From positions 1 through 41,784 of the forward strand of contig CANIHD010000023.1 of the NCBI GenBank assembly GCA_947467345.1: a DNA stretch of 41,784 nt, given 5' to 3'. Positions 35,128-41,784 of the stretch are shown here, piece after piece. The notes beneath the pieces are model-generated. The model was not told the DNA's origin. It made no database searches and was given only the letters and a program-made list of their open reading frames with translations. A program made the position numbers and the translations under genes. Positions within the stretch are counted from its first letter, which is position 1; the number at the start of each line of letters is the position of its first letter. Origin of the DNA: Alphaproteobacteria bacterium (lineage in GTDB: Bacteria > Pseudomonadota > Alphaproteobacteria > Micropepsales > Micropepsaceae).

Positions 35128-36495
35128 ATGCACATGCGAACCTATTTGATGGCCGTGCTCGCGTTCCTTTCAGGCCTCATGCCCGCTATGGCGGCTCAGG
35201 AGCGCCAGGTGCCGCAATCGGCGGCGCAGATACAGCTTTCCTTCGCGCCCGTCGTGGCCCGCGTGGCGCCCGCTGTGGTAAACGTCTATGCCAGCCGTGT
35301 TGTGCGCCAGGCCTATAATCCTTTCGCCAACGATCCTTTCTTCAATCGGTTCTTCGGCGGACAGGAGCGCGAGCGCGTTCAGCAGTCGCTGGGCTCGGGC
35401 GTCATTGTGCGCGGCGAGGGCATCATCATCACCAATAATCATGTGATCCAGGGCGCGCAGGACATCAAGATCGCGCTGTCCGACCGGCGCGAGTTCCAGG
35501 CGACGGTGGTGCTCAGCGATACGCGCGCCGATCTCGCGGTTCTTCGCATCGACGCCAAAGGCGAGCGCCTGCCCACTATCGAATTCGGCGATAGCGATCG
35601 AATCGAAGTTGGCGATCTGGTGCTCGCCATCGGCGATCCGTTCGGTGTCGGACAGACGGTCACCAGCGGCATTGTCTCGGCATTGTCGCGAACGCAGGTG
35701 GGCGCCTCGGACTATCAGTTCTTCATTCAGACAGACGCTGCCATCAACCCCGGCAATTCGGGCGGCGCACTGGTGACGCTGGATGGGCGGCTCGTCGGCA
35801 TCAACACCTCCATCGCCACGCCGTCCGGCGGCAGCGTGGGCATCGGCTTTGCGGTTCCCGCCAATATGGCGAAACGCGTCGTTGAAGGCGCGCTCGGCGG
35901 CGGCATTCGCCGGCCCTGGTTCGGCGCGCAGGCGCAGACCGTGACGGCCGATATTGCGCGCAGCCTGGGCTTTGCCCGCCCTCAAGGCGTGTTGGTGAGC
36001 GTCGTCTATCCCGGCAGTCCGGCGGCACAGGCCGGCCTCACGCGCGGTGATGTCATTCTCAGCGTCGATGGCTTCGAAGTGAACGATCCGCAAGGGCTCA
36101 ATTATCGCATCGGCACGCATCGCGCGGGCGACATGGCGAATTTGCGCTTCAATCGGGGCGGCATGGTTCGTGACGTATCAGCGCGTTTGAACGCGGCGCC
36201 AGACACCGGACGTGACGAGAGAGCGCTAACGGGTCGCAATCCGTTCCAAGGCGCGCGCGTCGCGAATATCACGCCGGCCCTGGCTGATGAACGCCAGCTC
36301 GATTGGTCGATGAAGGGCGTCATCTTGCTCGATCCCGGCCCGACCGCGCGATTGGGCTTTCGCGAAGGCGACATCGTGCGCGAGGTGAATGGAACCCAGA
36401 TCGACAGTGTTGCCACGCTGCAGCGCGTTCTGGCGGCCCAGAATTGGAACATCGCTATCCAGCGCGGCAATCAGGTGCTGACGCTGTCGCTGTGA
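35128..36495 (+). CDS. Periplasmic serine protease of the HtrA/DegP family
   Basis: This is a trypsin-like protease and chaperone of the cell envelope. AGGAG (35118-35122) supports the ATG at 35128; the frame extends upstream but without family similarity. The 455 residues begin with a signal peptide (cleavage near MAA, residue 22). The catalytic triad is His105 (ITNNHV), Asp135 (RADLAVL) and Ser211 (NPGNSGGAL). Two PDZ domains follow, at about 285-370 and 395-455, with GSPAAQAGLTRGDVILSVDG in the first. It degrades or refolds damaged exported proteins. rarA starts 17 nt downstream, a neighbourhood common after rplQ in alphaproteobacteria. Confidence 0.93.
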   Translation: MHMRTYLMAVLAFLSGLMPAMAAQERQVPQSAAQIQLSFAPVVARVAPAVVNVYASRVVRQAYNPFANDPFFNRFFGGQERERVQQSLGSGVIVRGEGIIITNNHVIQGAQDIKIALSDRREFQATVVLSDTRADLAVLRIDAKGERLPTIEFGDSDRIEVGDLVLAIGDPFGVGQTVTSGIVSALSRTQVGASDYQFFIQTDAAINPGNSGGALVTLDGRLVGINTSIATPSGGSVGIGFAVPANMAKRVVEGALGGGIRRPWFGAQAQTVTADIARSLGFARPQGVLVSVVYPGSPAAQAGLTRGDVILSVDGFEVNDPQGLNYRIGTHRAGDMANLRFNRGGMVRDVSARLNAAPDTGRDERALTGRNPFQGARVANITPALADERQLDWSMKGVILLDPGPTARLGFREGDIVREVNGTQIDSVATLQRVLAAQNWNIAIQRGNQVLTLSL

Positions 36496-36512
36496 CTGTC
36501 TAGGCTCATTTC

Positions 36513-37820
36513 ATGAGTGATCTCTTCGGCGCTGCCGGACTTGAAAAGGACGCGCCGCGGCCCTTGGCCGATCGCTTGCGCCCAACCGCGCTCTCCGAAG
36601 TGGTTGGCCAGACGCATGTGTTGGGGCCCGAAGCGCCGCTCGGGCGCATGATTGCTGCGGGGCGTCCGTCGTCGATCATTCTTTGGGGACCGCCGGGCAC
36701 CGGCAAGACAACCATCGCGCGTCTGCTGTCGACGGTTTTCAAACTGCATTTCGAGCAACTCTCGGCGGTGTTTTCGGGCGTCGCCGATTTGAAGAAAACA
36801 TTCGATGCCGCGCGACAGCGCCGCAAGATGGGGCAGGGCACGCTCCTTTTCATCGACGAGATTCATCGCTTCAACCGTTCGCAGCAGGATAGTTTTCTGC
36901 CGGTGCTCGAAGACGGAACGATTGTTCTGGTCGGCGCTACCACCGAAAATCCATCGTTCGAGCTGAACGGCGCTGTGCTGTCGCGAACGCAAGTGCTCGT
37001 GCTGCGTCGCCTTGACGACAGCGATTTGGAAACCCTGCTGCAGCGCGCCGAACGTTTTTACAAACGCACGCTGCCGTTGACGGACGATGCCCGCGCATCC
37101 TTGCGCGCTATGGCAGACGGCGATGGGCGCTATCTCTTAAATCTCGTTGAAGAGCTCGCGGACATGAAGCCGCCTTCGCCGCTCGATACGGCGGCGTTAG
37201 TGACCGCGGTGCAGAAGCGCGCGCCGATTTACGACAAGAGCCGTGAGGAGCATTACAATCTCATCTCGGCTTTGCACAAATCCGTGCGCGGGTCCGATCC
37301 CAACGCAGCGCTCTATTGGCTCGCGCGCATGCTGGCGGGCGGCGAAAGCCCACTTTATCTCGCGCGGCGCATCGTGCGCATGGCGGTGGAAGATATTGGG
37401 CTTGCCGATCCTGAAGCGCTGCACCAAGCCCTGGCCGCAAAGGACGTGTTCGATTTTCTTGGTAGCCCGGAGGGTGAACTCGCTTTGGCGCAGGCCGTCG
37501 TCTATCTCGCAACCGCACCCAAATCGAACGCCGTTTACACCGCGTTTGGCGCCGCGCGCCGTGCTGCCGCGGAGCATGGCTCCTTGACGCCGCCCGCCCA
37601 TATTTTGAATGCGCCGACCAAGATGATGAAGTCGCTGGGCTACGGCGCCGGCTATGCCTATGACCACGACACTGAAGAAGGTTTTTCGGGCCAGAACTAC
37701 TTTCCCGATGGCATGGCGCGCGAAGAGTTCTATCATCCGGCCGAACGCGGCTTCGAGCGCGAGATCGTCAAACGCCTGGCCTATTGGGCCAAGAAGCGGG
37801 CCGACAAGGCCGAAGAGTGA
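36513..37820 (+). CDS. rarA: Replication-associated recombination protein A (AAA+ ATPase)
   Basis: RarA (MgsA) is a clamp-loader-like AAA+ ATPase acting at stalled replication forks and binding SSB. The 435 residues contain Walker A GPPGTGKT (59-66), Walker B with DEIH (115-118), sensor 1 GATTENPSFELN, and the C-terminal tetramerisation region with DPNAALYWLARMLAGGE and VEDIGLADP. The final part GYGAGYAYDHD and QNYFPDG is typical. It follows the HtrA gene by 17 nt and may share its mRNA. Confidence 0.96.
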   Translation: MSDLFGAAGLEKDAPRPLADRLRPTALSEVVGQTHVLGPEAPLGRMIAAGRPSSIILWGPPGTGKTTIARLLSTVFKLHFEQLSAVFSGVADLKKTFDAARQRRKMGQGTLLFIDEIHRFNRSQQDSFLPVLEDGTIVLVGATTENPSFELNGAVLSRTQVLVLRRLDDSDLETLLQRAERFYKRTLPLTDDARASLRAMADGDGRYLLNLVEELADMKPPSPLDTAALVTAVQKRAPIYDKSREEHYNLISALHKSVRGSDPNAALYWLARMLAGGESPLYLARRIVRMAVEDIGLADPEALHQALAAKDVFDFLGSPEGELALAQAVVYLATAPKSNAVYTAFGAARRAAAEHGSLTPPAHILNAPTKMMKSLGYGAGYAYDHDTEEGFSGQNYFPDGMAREEFYHPAERGFEREIVKRLAYWAKKRADKAEE

Positions 37821-37874
37821 CGGCTCACGCCTGACCCGTGCTAAGAAGAGTTAGAACCTGAGATTTGGGAGCCG

Positions 37875-38138
37875 ATGATGCTGCGTACGACCTCGCTTGT
37901 TTCCGTGGCCACAGTCCTTGCCTTCGTCGCCGGTGCCGCGTGGGCGCAGGCCGAGCCGGGCGTGGCTGCGGTTCAGCGGTCCCTCTCTGACGCCATCACG
38001 ATTCTGCAAGGTGCTGCCCAGGGCGTGACGCCGACAGCGAACGACACAAAGCTGGTCAAGGCTTTGGCCTATCTGCGTTTGGCGCAGGTTGAGCTGACCG
38101 ATTGGGAGCTGACTAAGGCTCAGCGCCCGGCGAACTAA
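37875..38138 (+). CDS. Small secreted hypothetical protein
   Basis: The 87-residue protein is not recognised. A hydrophobic start (MMLRTTSLVSVATVLAFVAG) ends in AAWAQA, a likely signal peptidase I site near residue 26. The mature part of about 60 residues is mostly helical in character (VAAVQRSLSDAITILQGAAQ and LVKALAYLRLAQVEL), without cysteines. A GGGAG stretch lies before the ATG pair at 37875/37878. It sits 54 nt after rarA. Function unknown; a periplasmic helical protein is inferred. Confidence 0.7.
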   Translation: MMLRTTSLVSVATVLAFVAGAAWAQAEPGVAAVQRSLSDAITILQGAAQGVTPTANDTKLVKALAYLRLAQVELTDWELTKAQRPAN

Positions 38139-38255
38139 GCACGGGTAGCTGAAGCGCGGGCTCTTCCGAGTTTTCATCGACAAATGTAGACTTTCCTCAA
38201 GGTCCTGAGATGGGCGGTGCTATCCGCAACAATCTCAGGCCAAAGGGGAGGTTTC

Positions 38256-39818
38256 ATGTTCAGAAGAATTGCGGCGCCATTGGCGCTGATTGTGCTGTTC
38301 GTCATGCCTGCGTCGGCACAGAACGCGCAGAACGACGCCATGGCGGTCGTTCGCGCCGCTGACGCCGCCATCGGCGCTAGCACCGTCAAATCCATCCGCT
38401 ATAGCGGTAACGATGGGTACATCACCGCCATCGGCCAAAGCGAGACCTCGAGTGTTCAGCACTCATGGCCGCGCTTCGAGATGAAGAGTTTCTCGCGCAC
38501 CATCGATTACGACACGATGTCGTCGCGCGAAGAGCAGGTGCGCACCCAAGGCGCCTGGCCGGCCGAGCGCGGCGGCGGGCTTCGCCCCATCGTCGGCGAA
38601 CGCCGCTCGGTGGCGATGTATCGTGACGGCTTCGCGTGGAACGTGAATGCGGACGGTTCGGTGGCGCCGGCGCCTTTGGACGCCACAGTGCGGATGCTGG
38701 AAATTCTGATGACGCCGCATGGCTTCATCCGCGCCGCGTTGAAGGCGAATAATCTGCGTCTTGAGACGGTGAATGACAGCTATCGCAGCATCAAGAAGCT
38801 GCGCACGGTCAGCTTCAAATATATGGACAAATATCCGCTTACGGGGTGGATCGACGAAGACAACAACGTCACCAAAGTTCAGACGTGGTTCCCGAGCCCG
38901 GTGGTAGGCGACCAGTTCGTCGAAACCCGCTACGGCCAATATAAGACCTTCAACGGTTTCCGCTTCGGTACGGAAGTTCATCAGAGCGTCGGTATTCCGC
39001 CCGATCCCAGCTATGATTTCGAAGCGACGACCGTTGAGGTCAATGTCGCCAATGCGGTTGTCGAAATTCCGGCGGCGGTGCGCGCAGCAGGCGATCCGTC
39101 GGTTGCCGTCACGACGCGGGCTCTGTCGCCCGGCGTGTGGCTGATTGGCGGTGGCGGTTACAACAGCGTGGTGGTGGAATTCCAGGATTTCGTGTCGGTG
39201 GTGGAAGCGCCGTTGAATGAGAAGCGTTCCAATGCGGTGCTGGCTGAAGTGCGGCGCCTGGTTCCCACCAAGCCGGTACGCTACGTGGTGAATACCCACC
39301 ATCATTACGATCACGCGGGCGGCTTGCGCGGCTTTGCAGCGCAAGACGCGCTGATCGCAACGCATCAATCGAATTACGATTATTACGAAGCCTTGGGTCT
39401 TGGGCTGCATACGGCGACGGTCGAGCCCGACACTTTGGCGCGCATCCCGCGTCAGGTGCATTACGTTCGCGTTCAAGAGCGTTGGACGATGACCGACGGC
39501 CAGAAGAAAATGGAAATCTATCATGTGCAGGATTTGCAGCATTCGGAAGACATGCTGATCGCCTATCTGCCCGAGGAGAAAATGCTCATCGAAGGCGATT
39601 TGTTTGAAGCGCCGCCGGCTGGACAAACACCTGCAGCCTCCGAGCGCAACAAAGTACTGCTCTACAATATCGAGCGGACCAGCATCATGCCGGAGCGCAT
39701 CGTCTCCATTCACAGCGGCGAAATCCCGATTGCGGATTTCCTCCGCGTGGTCGGACAGCCGCGTCTCGTGCCGAAAGGCGAGGGGCTGGATGCCGCGTTG
39801 AACGACGGGCGGCCGTAA
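38256..39818 (+). CDS. Secreted metallo-beta-lactamase-fold hydrolase
   Basis: The 520-residue protein has a signal peptide (MFRRIAAPLALIVLFVMPAS, cut after ASA near residue 21), an N-terminal domain of about 270 residues of unknown role, and a metallo-beta-lactamase-fold domain from about 290. Metal ligands are all present: HHHYDH (348-353), His429, Asp448 and His486, so a di-metal hydrolase is expected. GGGGAGG lies before the ATG; an upstream in-frame start at 38217 is rejected. Substrate unknown. A close paralogue starts at 41273. A terminator follows. Confidence 0.88.
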   Translation: MFRRIAAPLALIVLFVMPASAQNAQNDAMAVVRAADAAIGASTVKSIRYSGNDGYITAIGQSETSSVQHSWPRFEMKSFSRTIDYDTMSSREEQVRTQGAWPAERGGGLRPIVGERRSVAMYRDGFAWNVNADGSVAPAPLDATVRMLEILMTPHGFIRAALKANNLRLETVNDSYRSIKKLRTVSFKYMDKYPLTGWIDEDNNVTKVQTWFPSPVVGDQFVETRYGQYKTFNGFRFGTEVHQSVGIPPDPSYDFEATTVEVNVANAVVEIPAAVRAAGDPSVAVTTRALSPGVWLIGGGGYNSVVVEFQDFVSVVEAPLNEKRSNAVLAEVRRLVPTKPVRYVVNTHHHYDHAGGLRGFAAQDALIATHQSNYDYYEALGLGLHTATVEPDTLARIPRQVHYVRVQERWTMTDGQKKMEIYHVQDLQHSEDMLIAYLPEEKMLIEGDLFEAPPAGQTPAASERNKVLLYNIERTSIMPERIVSIHSGEIPIADFLRVVGQPRLVPKGEGLDAALNDGRP

Positions 39819-39849
39819 GGATAGGCTCCGGCCTTCACGCATGCGAAAG

Positions 39850-39881
39850 AAAAGCGAGGCGGCATTCCCGCCTCGCTTTTT
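39850..39881 (+). terminator. Intrinsic terminator after the metallo-beta-lactamase-fold gene
   Basis: GCGAGGCGG (39854-39862) pairs with CCGCCTCGC (39868-39876) around CATTC, flanked by an A-run before and TTTTT (39877-39881) after. It lies 31 nt past the stop and only 15 nt before the next start codon. Confidence 0.88.
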
Positions 39882-39896
39882 CGTTTTAGGAATTTC

Positions 39897-40874
39897 ATGA
39901 CTTCGTTACCGGACGATCTGAAGCGCGCGCTTGACGACGCACTGGAGCAATTTCGCTCCGACGAGATTGCGGCGACGGTTCAGCAATTGATTGCGCAATA
40001 TCGCGCGCCTGAGGGCGTGCGGTCGTCAGTGCTGCGGTCGGATCGCGATGTCGCGGCCTATGCCGCTTATCGCATGCCGGCAACCTACGCGGCCGTCCGT
40101 TCGGCAATGCAGGCATTGGCGCATGCGGCACCCGGCTTTTCGCCTACCAACCAAATCGATCTCGGTGGTGGCACAGGGGCTGCGATATGGGCGGCGGCTG
40201 ATGTTTGGCCCAGCCTAGCTGCAATCCAGATTGTTGAACGCGAACGCGCGGCCATTGCGCTGGGAAGCCGGCTTACAGCTTCCAGCACATTGGAAATACT
40301 TCGCGCCGCGAAATGGAAGCAGAGCGACGTTATGGGTGCTGCCTCAGTTCAGGCCGATCTGGTGACGATGTCCTACATGCTGGGCGAATTACCTGAAGCG
40401 GAGCGCGACAAACTTCTGCTGCGCTGGGCCAGGCATGCCGGCGCGCTGCTGGTGATCGAGCCCGGAACGAAAGCGGGTTACGAGTGCATCGTTTCCGCGC
40501 GGGATCTTCTGATCGCGAACGGCTTTGCGATTGCCGCGCCGTGCCCGCATCAAGCGGCTTGTCCCATTCCGCGTGCGGAAGATTGGTGCCATTTCGCCGC
40601 GCGCGTCAGCCGTTCTTCTCTGCACCGGCGCGCGAAGGGGGCGAGCCTCAGCCATGAGGACGAGAAATTCTCTTATGTGGTGGCGATGCCGCAAGCGGCG
40701 CTTCAAACTGCGGGCCGCGTTTTGCGCTATCCGCAAAAGCGCAAAGGCCTGGTTGCCTTGCGCCTCTGCGGCGCGGATGGCGCATTGTCGGATGTCGCCG
40801 TCTCGCAGCGCGAGGGCGATCTCTATCGCGCGGCCCGCGACGTGGAATGGGGCGATTCCTGGCCGCCGGCGTAA
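39897..40874 (+). CDS. Rsm22-family small-subunit rRNA methyltransferase-like protein
   Basis: Rsm22 proteins are methyltransferase-like factors associated with small ribosomal subunit assembly, best known from mitochondria. The 325 residues contain a SAM-binding-type motif DLGGGTG (88-94), the MSYMLGELPE stretch, and the family block APCPHQAACPI with DWCHFAARV and HEDEKFSYVV. Cys216, Cys222, Cys231 and Cys291 match the conserved iron-sulfur or zinc ligands of the family. AGGAA (39888-39892) supports the ATG. Catalytic activity in bacteria is uncertain. Confidence 0.9.
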   Translation: MTSLPDDLKRALDDALEQFRSDEIAATVQQLIAQYRAPEGVRSSVLRSDRDVAAYAAYRMPATYAAVRSAMQALAHAAPGFSPTNQIDLGGGTGAAIWAAADVWPSLAAIQIVERERAAIALGSRLTASSTLEILRAAKWKQSDVMGAASVQADLVTMSYMLGELPEAERDKLLLRWARHAGALLVIEPGTKAGYECIVSARDLLIANGFAIAAPCPHQAACPIPRAEDWCHFAARVSRSSLHRRAKGASLSHEDEKFSYVVAMPQAALQTAGRVLRYPQKRKGLVALRLCGADGALSDVAVSQREGDLYRAARDVEWGDSWPPA

Positions 40875-40875
40875 T

Positions 40876-41145
40876 CTAAGAGCCGTAGCGCAACTTCGCT
40901 CTAGCGCGTGCTTTCACGGCTTCGAACTCACGGTCGCGTGGCGCGCGGTTCGTTTCCAGCGAGGCCAACAGCACGCGCGCGGCATTGGCGACGTCGTCTA
41001 CCGCCGTTTGAAAGGCCGCCTCATTGGCTTGGGAGGGATGGGTGAACCCGCTCAATTTGCGCACGAACTGCAAGGCGGAGGCATGGATTTCGTCCTCGGT
41101 GGCCGGCGGCTCGAAATTGAAAAGCGTGCGGATATTCCGGCACAT
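40876..41145 (-). CDS. DUF2277 family protein
   Basis: The 89-residue protein starting MCRNIRTLFNFEPPATEDEI matches the DUF2277 family of small cytosolic proteins of unknown function. AGGAG (41153-41157 on the minus strand) lies 7 nt from the ATG at 41145; a second ATG directly before it is too close. It ends 1 nt from the convergent Rsm22-family gene stop. The C-terminal half is helical and basic. No function can be given. Confidence 0.82.
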   Translation of the reverse strand: MCRNIRTLFNFEPPATEDEIHASALQFVRKLSGFTHPSQANEAAFQTAVDDVANAARVLLASLETNRAPRDREFEAVKARARAKLRYGS

Positions 41146-41272
41146 CATGAGGCTCCTAGGGCTGGCTGCCATAAGTCTAATCTTAACGAGAAGTTGGGGC
41201 CAGAGCGTGGCGTGGGGCGACGGCCATCGCTATGCTCTCGACCAACAAAAAACTGAATTTGGGGAGGTTCTG

Positions 41273-41784
41273 ATGTTCAAACGGATTGGCGCGCCGCTGG
41301 CGCTTCTGGTGTTGTTCGCTGTGCCGGGCGAGGCACAAAATGCCGCGCCGAATGCGCGCGCTGTGTTACAGGCGGCCGACCGCGCCATGGGCGTCACAAA
41401 CTTACGCTCGGTGCAATATTCCGGCACCGGTTACATCACGCAAACGGGGCAGAGCTACACCTCGGCGCTGGATGACACCTGGCCGCGTTTTGACATTACC
41501 TTCACCCGCACCATCAATTACACGACGAATTCATTCCGCGAGGAACAGGTGCGCCGTCAGGGCACATGGCCGGTGCGCGGCGGCGGTCTTCCGATGCGCC
41601 CGCTGGTGGGTGAACAGCGCCAGGTGCAATTCGCCAACGGCAATTTTGCCTGGACGGTGAATGCGCAAGGTGCGCCCGCGGCGCAGAACGCGGCGGCGGA
41701 AGAACGCCAGATGGAAATCGTCATGACGCCGCATGGCTTCGTGCGCGCGGCATTGGCAGCGCCGGATGCCACCGTGCAGGTGCA
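41273..41784 (+). CDS. Secreted metallo-beta-lactamase-fold paralogue, 5' part only
   Basis: The frame opens at ATG 41273 after GGGGAGG and runs without a stop for 170 codons to the window edge. The protein starts MFKRIGAPLALLVLFAVPGE, a signal peptide very like that of the gene at 38256. It shares the N-terminal domain features: ADRAMG, YSG, WPRF, TRTINY, REEQVR.QG.WP, GGGL, VGE and MTPHGFVRAAL. The metal-binding domain would lie beyond the window. It is therefore a tandem paralogue, with the Rsm22 and DUF2277 genes in between. Confidence 0.85.
   Translation, partial: MFKRIGAPLALLVLFAVPGEAQNAAPNARAVLQAADRAMGVTNLRSVQYSGTGYITQTGQSYTSALDDTWPRFDITFTRTINYTTNSFREEQVRRQGTWPVRGGGLPMRPLVGEQRQVQFANGNFAWTVNAQGAPAAQNAAAEERQMEIVMTPHGFVRAALAAPDATVQV

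Overview
The window is a 41.8 kb stretch of an alphaproteobacterial chromosome, moderately GC-rich, built around the core transcription and translation gene block. The order tuf end, trpT, secE, nusG, rplKAJL, rpoBC, then the str, S10, spc and alpha operons ending at rplQ, with a second tuf copy, no rpmJ between secY/adk and rpsM, a zinc-free S14 and a short-LID adenylate kinase, all fit Alphaproteobacteria. The flanking genes (Rsm22 family, DUF2277, secreted metallo-beta-lactamase-fold proteins, a secreted DUF1080 protein) would suit a soil or freshwater lineage. A family or genus cannot be assigned safely from the sequence alone.

Layout. 1-1070: 3' end of an EF-Tu gene, tRNA-Trp, secE and nusG. 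1138-12050: rplK, rplA, a structured leader, rplJ, rplL, an attenuator-like hairpin, rpoB, a structured spacer and rpoC. 12051-14836: an rpoC terminator, a 146-bp nested palindromic repeat, and two minus-strand genes (secreted DUF1080 protein, Atm1-type ABC exporter) that separate rpoC from the str operon. 14837-15329: a divergent intergenic region with a good sigma-70-like promoter and a folded leader. 15330-33638 and on to 34102: rpsL, rpsG, fusA, tuf, then rpsJ through rpsH, rplF through secY and adk, then rpsM, rpsK, rpoA and rplQ, nearly gapless on the plus strand. A near-consensus promoter lies before rpsM and a strong bidirectional terminator after rplQ.

34216-41784 is accessory or housekeeping sequence: a membrane M50 metalloprotease (minus), a periplasmic HtrA/DegP protease, the RarA AAA+ ATPase, a small secreted hypothetical protein, a secreted metallo-beta-lactamase-fold protein, an Rsm22-family protein, a DUF2277 protein (minus), and the start of a second copy of the secreted metallo-beta-lactamase-fold gene, cut by the window edge.

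The main block supplies the RNA polymerase core (rpoA, rpoB, rpoC), its elongation factor NusG, the SecYE translocon, elongation factors EF-Tu and EF-G, and about thirty ribosomal proteins. No mobile element, prophage, CRISPR array or defence system was seen. The most interesting unexplained signals are non-coding: interleaved inverted repeats between rpoB and rpoC, switch-like hairpins before rplJ and rpsL, and a long hairpin before secY. The lysine-rich ribosomal protein extensions (especially L5) and the tandem secreted metallo-beta-lactamase-fold paralogues are also worth a look. I see no clear evidence for a wholly new multi-gene system.
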